A DNA stretch of 64,000 bases from contig CAWEKT010000001.1 of NCBI GenBank assembly GCA_963809765.1, forward strand, positions 1,054,001 to 1,118,000. Direction: 5' to 3'. The translations under genes and the position numbers were made by a program. Shown piece after piece: positions 55,175 through 62,288 of this stretch; the stretch's first letter is position 1; every line of letters begins with the position of its first letter. A model generated the notes under the pieces. That model saw only the letters and a list, made by a program, of their open reading frames with translations, was not told where the DNA came from and ran no database searches. Source of the stretch: JACVRM01 sp963809765. GTDB taxonomy: Bacteria > Actinomycetota > Thermoleophilia > Gaiellales > Gaiellaceae.

Positions 55175-55900
55175 TCAGGCCAGGTCGGCTTCGTCGCCGC
55201 TCGCGAGCGGCGACCACCCCGGATCGAGCGCGCGCAGCCCCGCGATCCGCTCGGACGGCGCAGGGTGCGTGGAGAAGAGGCCGGGCAGCCCATGTTCCGG
55301 AAACGGGTTCACGGTGTACAGCGGGGCCGTTGCCGGGCTCGCCTGCACCTCGACGAGCTCCGTCGTCTGCTCGAGTCGGATGAGCGCGTCGGCCAGCCCG
55401 TGAGGCGACTCGCAGATCTCGGCGGCGCGCCGATCGGCGAGGAGCTCGCGCCTCGGCGACAGCAGCACGTGGACGGTGGCGGACGCGACCGGTCCGAGGA
55501 CGAACAGGAGCGTGCGCTGCATGAAGCCGCCGAGCCGGGTGACCTCGACCAGGGCAGCGGCCAGAACGACGGCGGCGGTCTGCGGCAAGACGTCGCGGTT
55601 GCGCGCGTGCGCGAGCTCGTGGGCGAGCACGCCGTCGAGCTCGGCGGGCGGGAGCGCCTGCAGCAGGCCAGTGCTGGCCGCCAGCCCGAACGCGGTCGGC
55701 CCGCGACCGGCCACGAAGGCGCGCGGGTGGCCGTCGCGCACGACGTAGAGCCGCGGCATCGCCACCCGGGCGCGTGCGGCCAGGCGCTCGACGGTCGATC
55801 GGAACGCGGGCGCCTCGGCAGCCGGCAGCTCATCGGCGCCGGCGATGCCGGCGACGATCTTCTCGCCGTTCCAGTAGATCGTGGCCGCGGTCAGGAGCAC
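55175..55900 (-). CDS. M48-family zinc metalloprotease (HtpX-like), start uncertain
   Basis: The zinc site is GVLAHELAHARNRDVLPQTA, with the third ligand Glu in LSPRRELLADRRAAEICESP. Membrane helices flank it (AAVVLAAALVEVTRLGGFMQ, TLLFVLGPVASATVHVLL). The first usable start codon is GTG 55900. The frame upstream still encodes a convincing membrane helix (LLKIWLFLIAACAAVGGLTW) to about 56030, but contains no ATG, GTG or TTG before the upstream gene. Either the start is non-standard or the sequence has an indel. The tail ends STHPAPSERIAGLRAL, usual for M48B proteases. Confidence 0.85.
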   Translation of the reverse strand: MLLTAATIYWNGEKIVAGIAGADELPAAEAPAFRSTVERLAARARVAMPRLYVVRDGHPRAFVAGRGPTAFGLAASTGLLQALPPAELDGVLAHELAHARNRDVLPQTAAVVLAAALVEVTRLGGFMQRTLLFVLGPVASATVHVLLSPRRELLADRRAAEICESPHGLADALIRLEQTTELVEVQASPATAPLYTVNPFPEHGLPGLFSTHPAPSERIAGLRALDPGWSPLASGDEADLA

Positions 55901-56042
55901 GCAGAAGACGCCGATGCTGGCGCCGCGCGCTCCCCAGGCGAGCCACGTCAGGCCGCCGACTGCGGCGCAGGCCGCGATCAGGAAGAGCCAGATCTTGAGC
56001 AGGTTGCGCGCCGGCAGGAACCGGCCGACGGCGCTCGGCGGC

Positions 56043-56291
56043 TCAGGCGTCGTCTTCGCGCTCGTCCTCGACGAACCCGCGCGGCGGCCAGTCCGGCTCG
56101 GGGGCGTCGCACCTGCTCGTGCAGTGGAGGGAGGCGATGTTCTGGAGCGGGATGAGGATGTGGCCGTTCAGCTCGATGTGGGCGACGTCGTCGACCGCGC
56201 AGTACGCGGTCAGCACACCGTCCTGGTAGTCGCCCCCGAACAGCGCGAGCTCCACCTGTTCGCCCTTGTACTTGCTTGTGTAGTCCTCCAC
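56043..56291 (-). CDS. hypothetical protein, 82 aa
   Basis: From GTG 56291, 7 bp after the phosphatase stop. A beta-rich N-terminus (KYKGEQVELALFGGDYQDGV, LTAYCAVDDVAHIELNGHIL, IPLQNIASLHC) recalls a small SH3-like or Sm-like barrel. An acidic Pro-containing tail (PEPDWPPRGFVEDEREDDA) follows. No known family is recognised. Confidence 0.65.
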   Translation of the reverse strand: MEDYTSKYKGEQVELALFGGDYQDGVLTAYCAVDDVAHIELNGHILIPLQNIASLHCTSRCDAPEPDWPPRGFVEDEREDDA

Positions 56292-56298
56292 GAGCAGC

Positions 56299-56889
56299 TC
56301 AGTCTAACGAGCGCAGTCTTCCGCCCTCGATCGCGACGCGTGACATCTCGCAATTGGCGATGCGCCGAAACTCGCGCCGCTGGGTGCGGTAGTCGAGGCC
56401 CTTGGCGTCCATCAGGAGCGCGCGCAGCGGGCCGCCGTGGGCGACGAGCAGGATCTGCTCACCCTGGTGGGTCGCCGCCAGCCGCCTGGCCGCGGCGAGC
56501 ACCCGCGCGGCGAGCTGGTCGTGGCTCTCGCCGCCGTCGTAGCGGTCGAGCCCGACGGTGGTCCACTGCTCGAATGCTCCCGGCCAGCGCGCGCGAATCT
56601 CCTCGGCGGTGAGGCCCTCCCACGCGCCGAAGTCGAGCTCGCGCAGGTCGGCATCGACGATGACCGGCAGGCCCGTCCGGGCGGCCACGATCTCCGCCGT
56701 CTCCCGGGCCCGTGCCAGGTCGCTCGCGTAGACGGCGTCGAACTCCGATTCGACGAGCTCCTCCGCCAGCTGTCGCGCCTGCTCGCGCCCTCGGTCGTTG
56801 AGCGGGACGTCGGTCTGCCCCTGGATGCGGCCGTCCCGGTTCCAGTCGGTCTCGCCGTGTCGGACCAGCACGAGGGTCGTCGCAGCCAT
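56299..56889 (-). CDS. histidine phosphatase family protein (phosphoglycerate-mutase-like)
   Basis: A 196-residue protein starting at ATG 56889. The catalytic motif LVLVRHGETDWNRDGRIQGQ carries the phospho-accepting His and Arg. ASDLARARETAEIVAARTGL, the acid in LRELDFGAWEGLTAEEI, and ILLVAHGGPLRALLMDAKGL complete the active site. The GRIQGQTDVPLNDRGREQA pattern fits GpmB/CobC/phosphoserine-phosphatase-like branches; substrate unclear. Divergent from the SDR gene, 17 bp apart. Confidence 0.9.
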   Translation of the reverse strand: MAATTLVLVRHGETDWNRDGRIQGQTDVPLNDRGREQARQLAEELVESEFDAVYASDLARARETAEIVAARTGLPVIVDADLRELDFGAWEGLTAEEIRARWPGAFEQWTTVGLDRYDGGESHDQLAARVLAAARRLAATHQGEQILLVAHGGPLRALLMDAKGLDYRTQRREFRRIANCEMSRVAIEGGRLRSLD

Positions 56890-56906
56890 GGCGGTACCGT
56901 AGCCCG

Positions 56907-57693
56907 GTGGATCTCGGGCTCAGCGGTCGCGTCTGCGTCGTCACCGGCTCGACCACCGGCATCGGCCTCGAGACGGCACGCCTGCTCGCCGCCGAGGGCG
57001 GCAAGGTGGTCGTCTGCGGCCGCGACGCCGGTCGGGCGCAGGCCGCTGCGAAGGAGGCCGGTGCGGCGCTCGCCCTGGCCGTCGATCTGGCGGAGCCGAC
57101 CGGGCCGGCGGCGCTGCGTCGAGTGCGCGGTCCAGGAGCTCGGTGGACTCGACGTGCTCGTCAACAACGTCGGAATCGCCTACCAGGCGTCCTTCGAGGA
57201 ACTGTCGGACGAGCAATGGGACGAGATCTGGGAGCTCAACGTGATGAGCTACGTCCGGGCGATCCGCGCTGCCCTGCCGGTGATGAAGGAGCGTGGCGGC
57301 GGCGCGATCGTCAACGTCGCCTCGACCTCCGGGAAGCGACCGTCGACCGGCATGCCGAACTACTCGGTCACGAAGGCGGCGGTGCTCTCGCTGTCACGCC
57401 TGGTCGCCGACCTCTATGCGGGGGACGGGATCCGCTGCAACGCCGTCACCCCCGGCCCCACTGCGACGCAGGCGTGGCTCGGCGAGGGCGGCCTTGCCGA
57501 CCAGCAGGCGGCCCGCACCGGCCGCTCGCGCGACGACGTTCTGGCTGCGGTCGCGGCCGGCCGGCCGCTCGGACGCCTCGGCGAGCCGCAGGAGATCGCG
57601 GCGGTGGTGGCATTTCTGTGCTCGGACCGAGCCGGCTACGTCACGGGCGCCGCCTGGAGCGTGGACGGCGGCACCGTGCCGATCATCATCTAG
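56907..57693 (+). CDS. short-chain dehydrogenase/reductase, frameshifted
   Basis: GTG 56907 gives a classical SDR: cofactor motif VCVVTGSTTGIGLETARLLA, then after an extra base near 57113, GGLDVLVNNVGIAYQASFEE. The catalytic Ser lies in VNVASTSGKRPSTGMPNYSV and Tyr-x-x-x-Lys in YSVTK. The C-terminus has FLCSDRAGYVTGAAWSVDGG. About 261 residues when corrected. Cofactor and substrate not determinable. TACCGT is 6 nt before the start, so it is probably leaderless. Confidence 0.88.
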
Positions 57694-57719
57694 CCGCTCC
57701 GCCTGCGGCCGGCACGAAG

Positions 57720-57765
57720 TCGGCACACACTCGGCACAGAGGCGTGCGTCGCGGTCCGCTAGCGT
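57720..57765 (+). promoter_or_regulatory. promoter with 11-bp TCGGC direct repeat, copy C
   Basis: TCGGC at 57720 and 57731, a degenerate -35 (CAGAGG, 57737-57742), a 17-bp spacer and TAGCGT (57760-57765). Spacing is identical to the copies at 2602 and 19599. The predicted transcript starts near 57772 and would lead, after about 180 nt, into the HD-domain phosphohydrolase gene. Confidence 0.5.
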
Positions 57766-57769
57766 GAAA

Positions 57770-57812
57770 ATCCCAAGCCCAATCCCCGGGTGGGTGGGGG
57801 TTTGGGATGGGG
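57770..57812 (+). repeat. hairpin and G-quadruplex motif in leader of the dGTPase-like gene
   Basis: atcccaagccc (57770-57780) pairs with gggtttgggat (57798-57808) to give an 11-bp stem with one wobble. Overlapping it, five G-runs (57788-57790, 57792-57794, 57796-57800, 57804-57806, 57809-57812) could form a quadruplex instead. The two structures are mutually exclusive. Confidence 0.5.
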
Positions 57813-57951
57813 TGGATCCGTGGCGCTGCACCCGTCCGCTGCGGACATGTCTCGCCCGGTCAGGCCCCGCTGCCGCAGCCCTGCCCACGGAGTGCCGCTG
57901 CCGCGCACGCACGTCCGGCACGCACCGGCCCGCCGACTACGCTCTGCCCGG

Positions 57952-58953
57952 ATGCCAGAGCTTGCCGGCAGGGTCGCGGACGCCTTCGCGCAGCACGTCC
58001 AGGAGCACGAGCGGACGTGGCTGTCGCCGCTGGCGGCGCGCTCGTACGAGACCCGGGGGCGGCTCACCGACGAGCCCGATTGCCGCCTGCGCACGCCCTT
58101 CCAGCGCGACCGCGACCGCATCGTCCACTGCAAGGCGTTCCGGCGCCTCAAGCACAAGACGCAGGTCTTCGTCTCGCCCGAGGGCGACCATGTCCGCACC
58201 CGGCTGACGCACACGCTCGAGGCGACCGGCATCGCCCGCGGCGTCGCCAGGGCGCTTCGGCTGAACGAGGACCTGGTCGAGGCGATCGGGCTCGGTCACG
58301 ACCTCGGGCATCCGCCGTTCGGCCACGCAGGCGAGCAGGCGCTCGACCGGCTCCTGCAGGAGCGGCACGGCCGCCACTTCCGTCACAACGAGCACTCGCT
58401 GCGCGTCGTCGACTACCTCGAGCGAGACGGGCGCGGGCTCAACCTGACGGCCGAGGTTCGCGACGGGATCCTCAATCACACCGGGCCGGGCGAGCCCGCC
58501 ACCCTCGAGGGGCGCATCGTCCGGATCGTCGACCGCGTGGCGTACATCAACCACGACATCGACGACGCGGTCCGCGCCGGCATCCTCTCGCCGGACGAGC
58601 TCCCCGAGGAGGAGATCGCCGCCCTGGGCGAGAGTGGATCGGCGCGGATCGACACGCTCGTGCACGACCTCGTCGAGACGTCTGCCGAGGCCGGCGACAT
58701 CCGCCAGAGCCCGGAGGTCGGCGAGGCCATGCTCTCGTTGCGCTCCTTCATGTTCGAGCGCGTCTACCTCGGTGACGCGTCGCGCGAGGAGCACGGGCGG
58801 GCGCACGCTGCCGTCGGGGCGATCTTCGCGGCGCTCCACGACCGGCCCGAGCTGCTGCCGCCGGGCGGGGGAGAGCTGTGGCAGCGCGTGACCGACTTCA
58901 TCGCCGGCATGACCGACCGCTACGCGCAGGCGTACGCAGCGTCAATCGCATGA
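57952..58953 (+). CDS. dGTPase-like HD-domain phosphohydrolase
   Basis: A 333-residue protein similar to deoxyguanosinetriphosphate triphosphohydrolase-like proteins. YETRGRLTDEPDCRLRTPFQ, the HD site set HTLEATGIARGVARALRLNE and GLGHDLGHPPFGHAGEQALD, EHSLRVVDYLERDGRGLNLT, and DRVAYINHDIDDAVRAGIL are all characteristic. It cleaves dNTPs to nucleoside and triphosphate. TACGCT (57938-57943) is 8 nt before ATG 57952, giving a second, leaderless start point besides the upstream promoter. Primase follows 58 bp downstream; this gene order with dnaG is common in bacteria. Confidence 0.92.
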   Translation: MPELAGRVADAFAQHVQEHERTWLSPLAARSYETRGRLTDEPDCRLRTPFQRDRDRIVHCKAFRRLKHKTQVFVSPEGDHVRTRLTHTLEATGIARGVARALRLNEDLVEAIGLGHDLGHPPFGHAGEQALDRLLQERHGRHFRHNEHSLRVVDYLERDGRGLNLTAEVRDGILNHTGPGEPATLEGRIVRIVDRVAYINHDIDDAVRAGILSPDELPEEEIAALGESGSARIDTLVHDLVETSAEAGDIRQSPEVGEAMLSLRSFMFERVYLGDASREEHGRAHAAVGAIFAALHDRPELLPPGGGELWQRVTDFIAGMTDRYAQAYAASIA

Positions 58954-59011
58954 CCGCCTCGGCGGCCCAGCGTCCGACGGCGCGGACTGGCTCCGTGCGC
59001 GAGGGCTAGCG

Positions 59012-60685
59012 GTGGCGCGGATCAAGGACGAGTCCGTGCGCGAGGTGGTCAACGCCGCCGACATGGTCGACGTCGTCGCGGCGCGCACACGCCTGCGCCG
59101 GGTCGGCGGGAGGTTCACCGGCCTCTGCCCCTTCCACGACGAGCGCACGCCGAGCTTCTCCGTTAACCCGGTGGACAAGCTCTACTACTGCTTCGGCTGC
59201 GGCAAGGGCGGCGACCTCATCGACTTCGTCCGCGAAACGGAGCAGCTCGACTTCGCCGAGGCGGTGGAGTCGCTCGCGGCCCGCGCCGGCATCGAGCTCG
59301 AGTACGAGGAGTCCACGCCTCGCCTCGACGCCGAGCGGCGCCGGCGCGGGCGCCTGTTCGAGCTGCTCGAGCAGGCTTGCGTCTTCTACGAGCGCCTCCT
59401 CTGGGACTCGCGCGGCGGCGAGAGCACGCGCGCGTACCTGGCCGACCGCGGGCTCGATGAGGCGACCTGCCGGGAGTACCGGCTCGGCCTCGCCCCCGGC
59501 GGCTCGGTGCTGGGCGGGAAGGCGACGGACAAAGGATTCACGCAGCCTGAGCTGCTCGCCGCCGGGCTCGCGACCCACCGGGGCACCGACTACTTCGCGG
59601 GGCGGCTGCTCTTCCCGCTGGCCGACGCCCGCGGCCGCGTCGTCGGCTTCGGAGCACGGAAGCTGCATGACGACGATCCGCTGAACGCCAAGTACGTCAA
59701 CTCGCCCGAGGGCGAGCTCTTCCGGAAGGGCTCGATCGTGTACGGCCTCGATCGCGTGCGGGCGACCATCGCGCGCGAGAACCGGGCGGTCGTCGTCGAG
59801 GGCTACACCGACGTGCTCGCGCTCCGCCAGGCGGGCATCGAGACCGTCGTGGCCTCCATGGGCACCGCCTTGACGGAGCGCCAGCTGCGCGAGCTCGGGC
59901 GGCTCGCCCGGGTCGTCTACCTCTGCTTCGATGCGGACGCGGCCGGTGAGGCCGCGACGCTCCGCGGGATGGAGCTCGCCGTCGCCCAGGGCCTCGACGT
60001 CAGGGTCGTCGCGCTGCCGCCTGGGAGCGATCCGGCGGAGGCGGCCGAAGGGTTCGACGAGCGGCTGCTGGCCGCGGAGCCCTATCTCCAGTACCGCGTC
60101 CGGCTCGAGCTCGAGCGAGCAGGCGAGCGGCAGGCCGGCTTCGACCGGGTCAAGGAGCTGCTCGCGCGGTACGAGGACTCGCCCCAGCGGCAGGATGCGC
60201 TCCGGCTCGCGGCCGACCGACTCGACCTGCCGCGCGAGCTCCAGGCGGCACTGCTGCCGGCCCGGCGGCGAGCCGCAGCGGCCGCCGGGGTGTCGCCGAA
60301 GCTGCTGCGCGCCGGCGACCGCCTCGAGCGGATGTTCCTGGCTGCGTGCTTGCTCGACCCGGACGCCGCCCGGCCGTACGTGCGCGAGCTCGCGGCCGAC
60401 CACTTCGAGCGGCCCGAGCACCGCCGGCTGCACGCGTTCCTCACCGGCGCGGGGGAGCCCGAGGAGACGGCGTCGCTCCGAGCCGAGCTCTGGGCGACGG
60501 CCGAGCAGGAGGGGATCCGCCCGGAGCAGGCGCGCGGCCTCGCGCTCGAGCTGCAGGAGCGGCGTCTCGACCGTGAGATCGCAGCGCTCGAGAGCGCCTC
60601 GATGTCACGGGAGGAGGAGCGCAAGCACGCCGAGCTCGTGCAGCTGCAGAGCCGGATCCGCGCCGCGGTCGCCGAGCTCGCCTGA
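59012..60685 (+). CDS. dnaG: DNA primase
   Basis: A 557-residue primase that makes RNA primers at the replication fork. The zinc-binding domain has C39, H42, C60 and C63 (CPFHDERTPSFS, YYCFGCGKGGDLIDF). The catalytic core has GRLLFPLADARGRVVGFGAR, AKYVNSPEGELFRKGSIVYG, and the TOPRIM motifs VVVEGYTDVLALRQAG and YLCFDADAAGEAA. The C-terminal helicase-interaction part (about residues 420-557) is helical and Arg/Glu-rich. All catalytic acids are intact. Start GTG 59012. Confidence 0.95.
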   Translation: MARIKDESVREVVNAADMVDVVAARTRLRRVGGRFTGLCPFHDERTPSFSVNPVDKLYYCFGCGKGGDLIDFVRETEQLDFAEAVESLAARAGIELEYEESTPRLDAERRRRGRLFELLEQACVFYERLLWDSRGGESTRAYLADRGLDEATCREYRLGLAPGGSVLGGKATDKGFTQPELLAAGLATHRGTDYFAGRLLFPLADARGRVVGFGARKLHDDDPLNAKYVNSPEGELFRKGSIVYGLDRVRATIARENRAVVVEGYTDVLALRQAGIETVVASMGTALTERQLRELGRLARVVYLCFDADAAGEAATLRGMELAVAQGLDVRVVALPPGSDPAEAAEGFDERLLAAEPYLQYRVRLELERAGERQAGFDRVKELLARYEDSPQRQDALRLAADRLDLPRELQAALLPARRRAAAAAGVSPKLLRAGDRLERMFLAACLLDPDAARPYVRELAADHFERPEHRRLHAFLTGAGEPEETASLRAELWATAEQEGIRPEQARGLALELQERRLDREIAALESASMSREEERKHAELVQLQSRIRAAVAELA

Positions 60686-60710
60686 GGCACGCACCCACCC
60701 CTCACATGCG

Positions 60711-60732
60711 AGAGGCGCCGAAGGGCGCCTCT
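60711..60732. terminator. hairpin between dnaG and tRNA-Asn
   Basis: agaggcgcc (60711-60719) pairs with ggcgcctct (60724-60732) around a 4-nt loop. It could serve the primase transcript from the left and the tRNA-Asn transcript from the right. No T-tract on either strand. Confidence 0.55.
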
Positions 60733-60737
60733 GTCAG

Positions 60738-60811
60738 CTCCGGGGGTGGGACTCGAACCCACAACCTATCGGTTAACAGCCGATCGCTCTGCCTGATTGA
60801 GCTACCCCGGA
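60738..60811 (-). tRNA. tRNA-Asn (anticodon GTT)
   Basis: On the minus strand the acceptor tccgggg pairs with ccccgga, the anticodon loop ctgttaa carries GTT (complement of 60775-60777), and the T-arm is gtggg-ttcgagt-cccac. The discriminator is G, as expected for Asn. CCA is not encoded. Confidence 0.94.
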
Positions 60812-60823
60812 CCGCCCGCTGTG

Positions 60824-61459
60824 CTACCGCGGAGAGTCATCGGCAAAGACGAGTCCTGCCTCCACCTCTGCGTGGCAGTTGGCGCACAGTAGCACGCACT
60901 TTTCCGCCTCCTGCCTGAGGATCTGGAGGGCGCGCGTGAGGCCTCGTTCTGCGAATTGGATGCGCTTTGTCGCCGGGTCGAGGTGATGAAACTGCAGGGC
61001 GCCGATGTACCGGTCGTACCCACAGAGGACACACGCGCCGCCCGCCTCTTCCACGAGAATCTCTTTCGCTCGCCGTCGTCGCAGAGCGACGCGCGCAGAT
61101 GCGCAGAGCGGGCATCGGAAGGTCCTGGAGCGTCCGTAGCGGCGGAACCTCGTGCGACCGTGCGTGGAGCACTCGCGGAACGGTTCACCTCTCACCTCCC
61201 GACGCGCGCGTTGCGTGCGGAGCCCGAACCGACGCAGCCAGTGGCGGACTGTCGTTGGACTGAGACCGCATTCCGCCGAGATCTGTCTGATGGAGAGCCC
61301 GCGGTCGACCAGCACTCGAAGATCGGCCTCGTCAATGCCGCCGCGGGCTGCGTAGATGCGGACGTGGCGGGAGTGCAGGTCGAACTTGCGGGCCCAGTAG
61401 GAGACGGTTGCCGGGCTGCGGCCGACCTCGCGGGCTATGTCCGCGAACGAGCGCCCCAA
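60824..61459 (-). CDS. HNH endonuclease with N-terminal helix-turn-helix
   Basis: The frame opens at TTG 61459 and gives 211 residues. Two HTH units come first (GRSFADIAREVGRSPATVSY and GLSIRQISAECGLSPTTVRH). A Cys-containing ribbon (CPLCASARV) follows, then an HNH/ColE7-like nuclease core: CVLCGYDRYIGALQFHHLDP, then CVLLCANCHAEVEAG, supplying two zinc CxxC pairs and the catalytic His pair. Coding-like sequence (DRTWLEHQV) extends a dozen codons upstream of TTG to a codon ATC just after a stop, so the true start may be ATC or obscured by error. It sits 12 bp from tRNA-Asn on the same strand. Confidence 0.82.
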   Translation of the reverse strand: MGRSFADIAREVGRSPATVSYWARKFDLHSRHVRIYAARGGIDEADLRVLVDRGLSIRQISAECGLSPTTVRHWLRRFGLRTQRARREVRGEPFRECSTHGRTRFRRYGRSRTFRCPLCASARVALRRRRAKEILVEEAGGACVLCGYDRYIGALQFHHLDPATKRIQFAERGLTRALQILRQEAEKCVLLCANCHAEVEAGLVFADDSPR

Positions 61460-61611
61460 GCTGACTTGGTGTTCGAGCCACGTTCGGTCGATACGGAGAT
61501 GCTAGTTGGCTCAGCGGACAACATGCGCACCCGTCGAGCCAGGCCCACGGCCATGCGGAGCTCGGCGCAGTCCCCGCTTGACTGCGCTGCAGCCTGTGAA
61601 CGGGCGCCCGA

Positions 61612-61863
61612 CTAGCTGCCCTCGGTGACCTCGTAGATCTCGTCGGCGACGAGCCCGTGGGCCTCCCGGTGGACGCGATGCGCGGTGTCGGCGTCCGGGG
61701 CCTCGACGAGGCAGAAGATCTTCCCGGCCTTCTCGTCGACCCAGTACGACTTGTAGTTCACGCCGTGCGGGCCCTGCACCTCGAGGTCACGCTTGTGTGC
61801 GTCGAACACATCCTGGGCGGCAACGCCCCCCTCGATCGTGTGCACGTCCATGAAAAGCGGCAA
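61612..61863 (-). CDS. DUF4242 protein
   Basis: An 83-residue ferredoxin-like-fold protein. TTG 61863 is chosen because aaggagg (61871-61877 on the minus strand) is 7 nt upstream. The pattern PLFMDVHTIEGGVAAQDVFD, AHKRDLEVQGPHGVNYKSYW, VDEKAGKIFCLVEAPDADTA and HREAHGLVADEIYEV matches DUF4242 (SCO4226-like). A characterised streptomycete relative binds nickel. The conserved His and Cys (KIFCLVEA) are present. Physiological role unknown. Confidence 0.82.
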   Translation of the reverse strand: MPLFMDVHTIEGGVAAQDVFDAHKRDLEVQGPHGVNYKSYWVDEKAGKIFCLVEAPDADTAHRVHREAHGLVADEIYEVTEGS

Positions 61864-61995
61864 GTCGAATCCTCCTTCGTGCGACGGCGGACAGTCCGAA
61901 GATCGTAGAGAACCGCCGGAGTCAGGTGGGCGAACGGGCCGTATCACCCTGGTGGGGTTAGAGCCCTGGTCAGACCGTCGGTAGAATCGGGACTC

Positions 61996-62235
61996 GTGGG
62001 CTGGCTCTGGATCGCCTTGCTGGCGTTGGCGGTTGCGGTGCTCGTACTGGCCGAGTGGCCCCGGCTGAGCGCCCTACTGCCGTTCGCAGCGGACCGAAAG
62101 CGGGAGCGCCGCCGTCGGCGCACGAACCTCCGCGTCGTCACCGAGGACCCGCTCGACGACCAGGACGACTTCGCAGCCAGCGTCGAGCGCGACCTCGCCC
62201 GCCTGCCGACGATCCAGGAGCGCGACCAGCTCTAG
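61996..62235 (+). CDS. small single-pass membrane protein, 79 aa
   Basis: An N-terminal helix (WLWIALLALAVAVLVLAEWP) is followed by a very basic stretch (ADRKRERRRRRTNLRV) and an acidic cytoplasmic tail (EDPLDDQDDFAASVERDLAR). TAGAAT (61982-61987) lies 8 nt before GTG 61996 and there is no ribosome site. No family recognised; the charge switch suggests a type III membrane protein. Confidence 0.65.
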   Translation: MGWLWIALLALAVAVLVLAEWPRLSALLPFAADRKRERRRRRTNLRVVTEDPLDDQDDFAASVERDLARLPTIQERDQL

Positions 62236-62268
62236 CTGCCGCTCCGGGCGGCTGAGACGTCGTTCCGC

Positions 62269-62288
62269 CGGGCCAGCTAGCTGGCCCG
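62269..62288. terminator. 20-bp perfect palindrome over the subtilase stop codon
   Basis: cgggccagct is followed at once by its reverse complement agctggcccg. The protease stop codon (cta, 62277-62279) lies inside it. It lies between two convergent genes and may terminate both transcripts. Confidence 0.5.
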
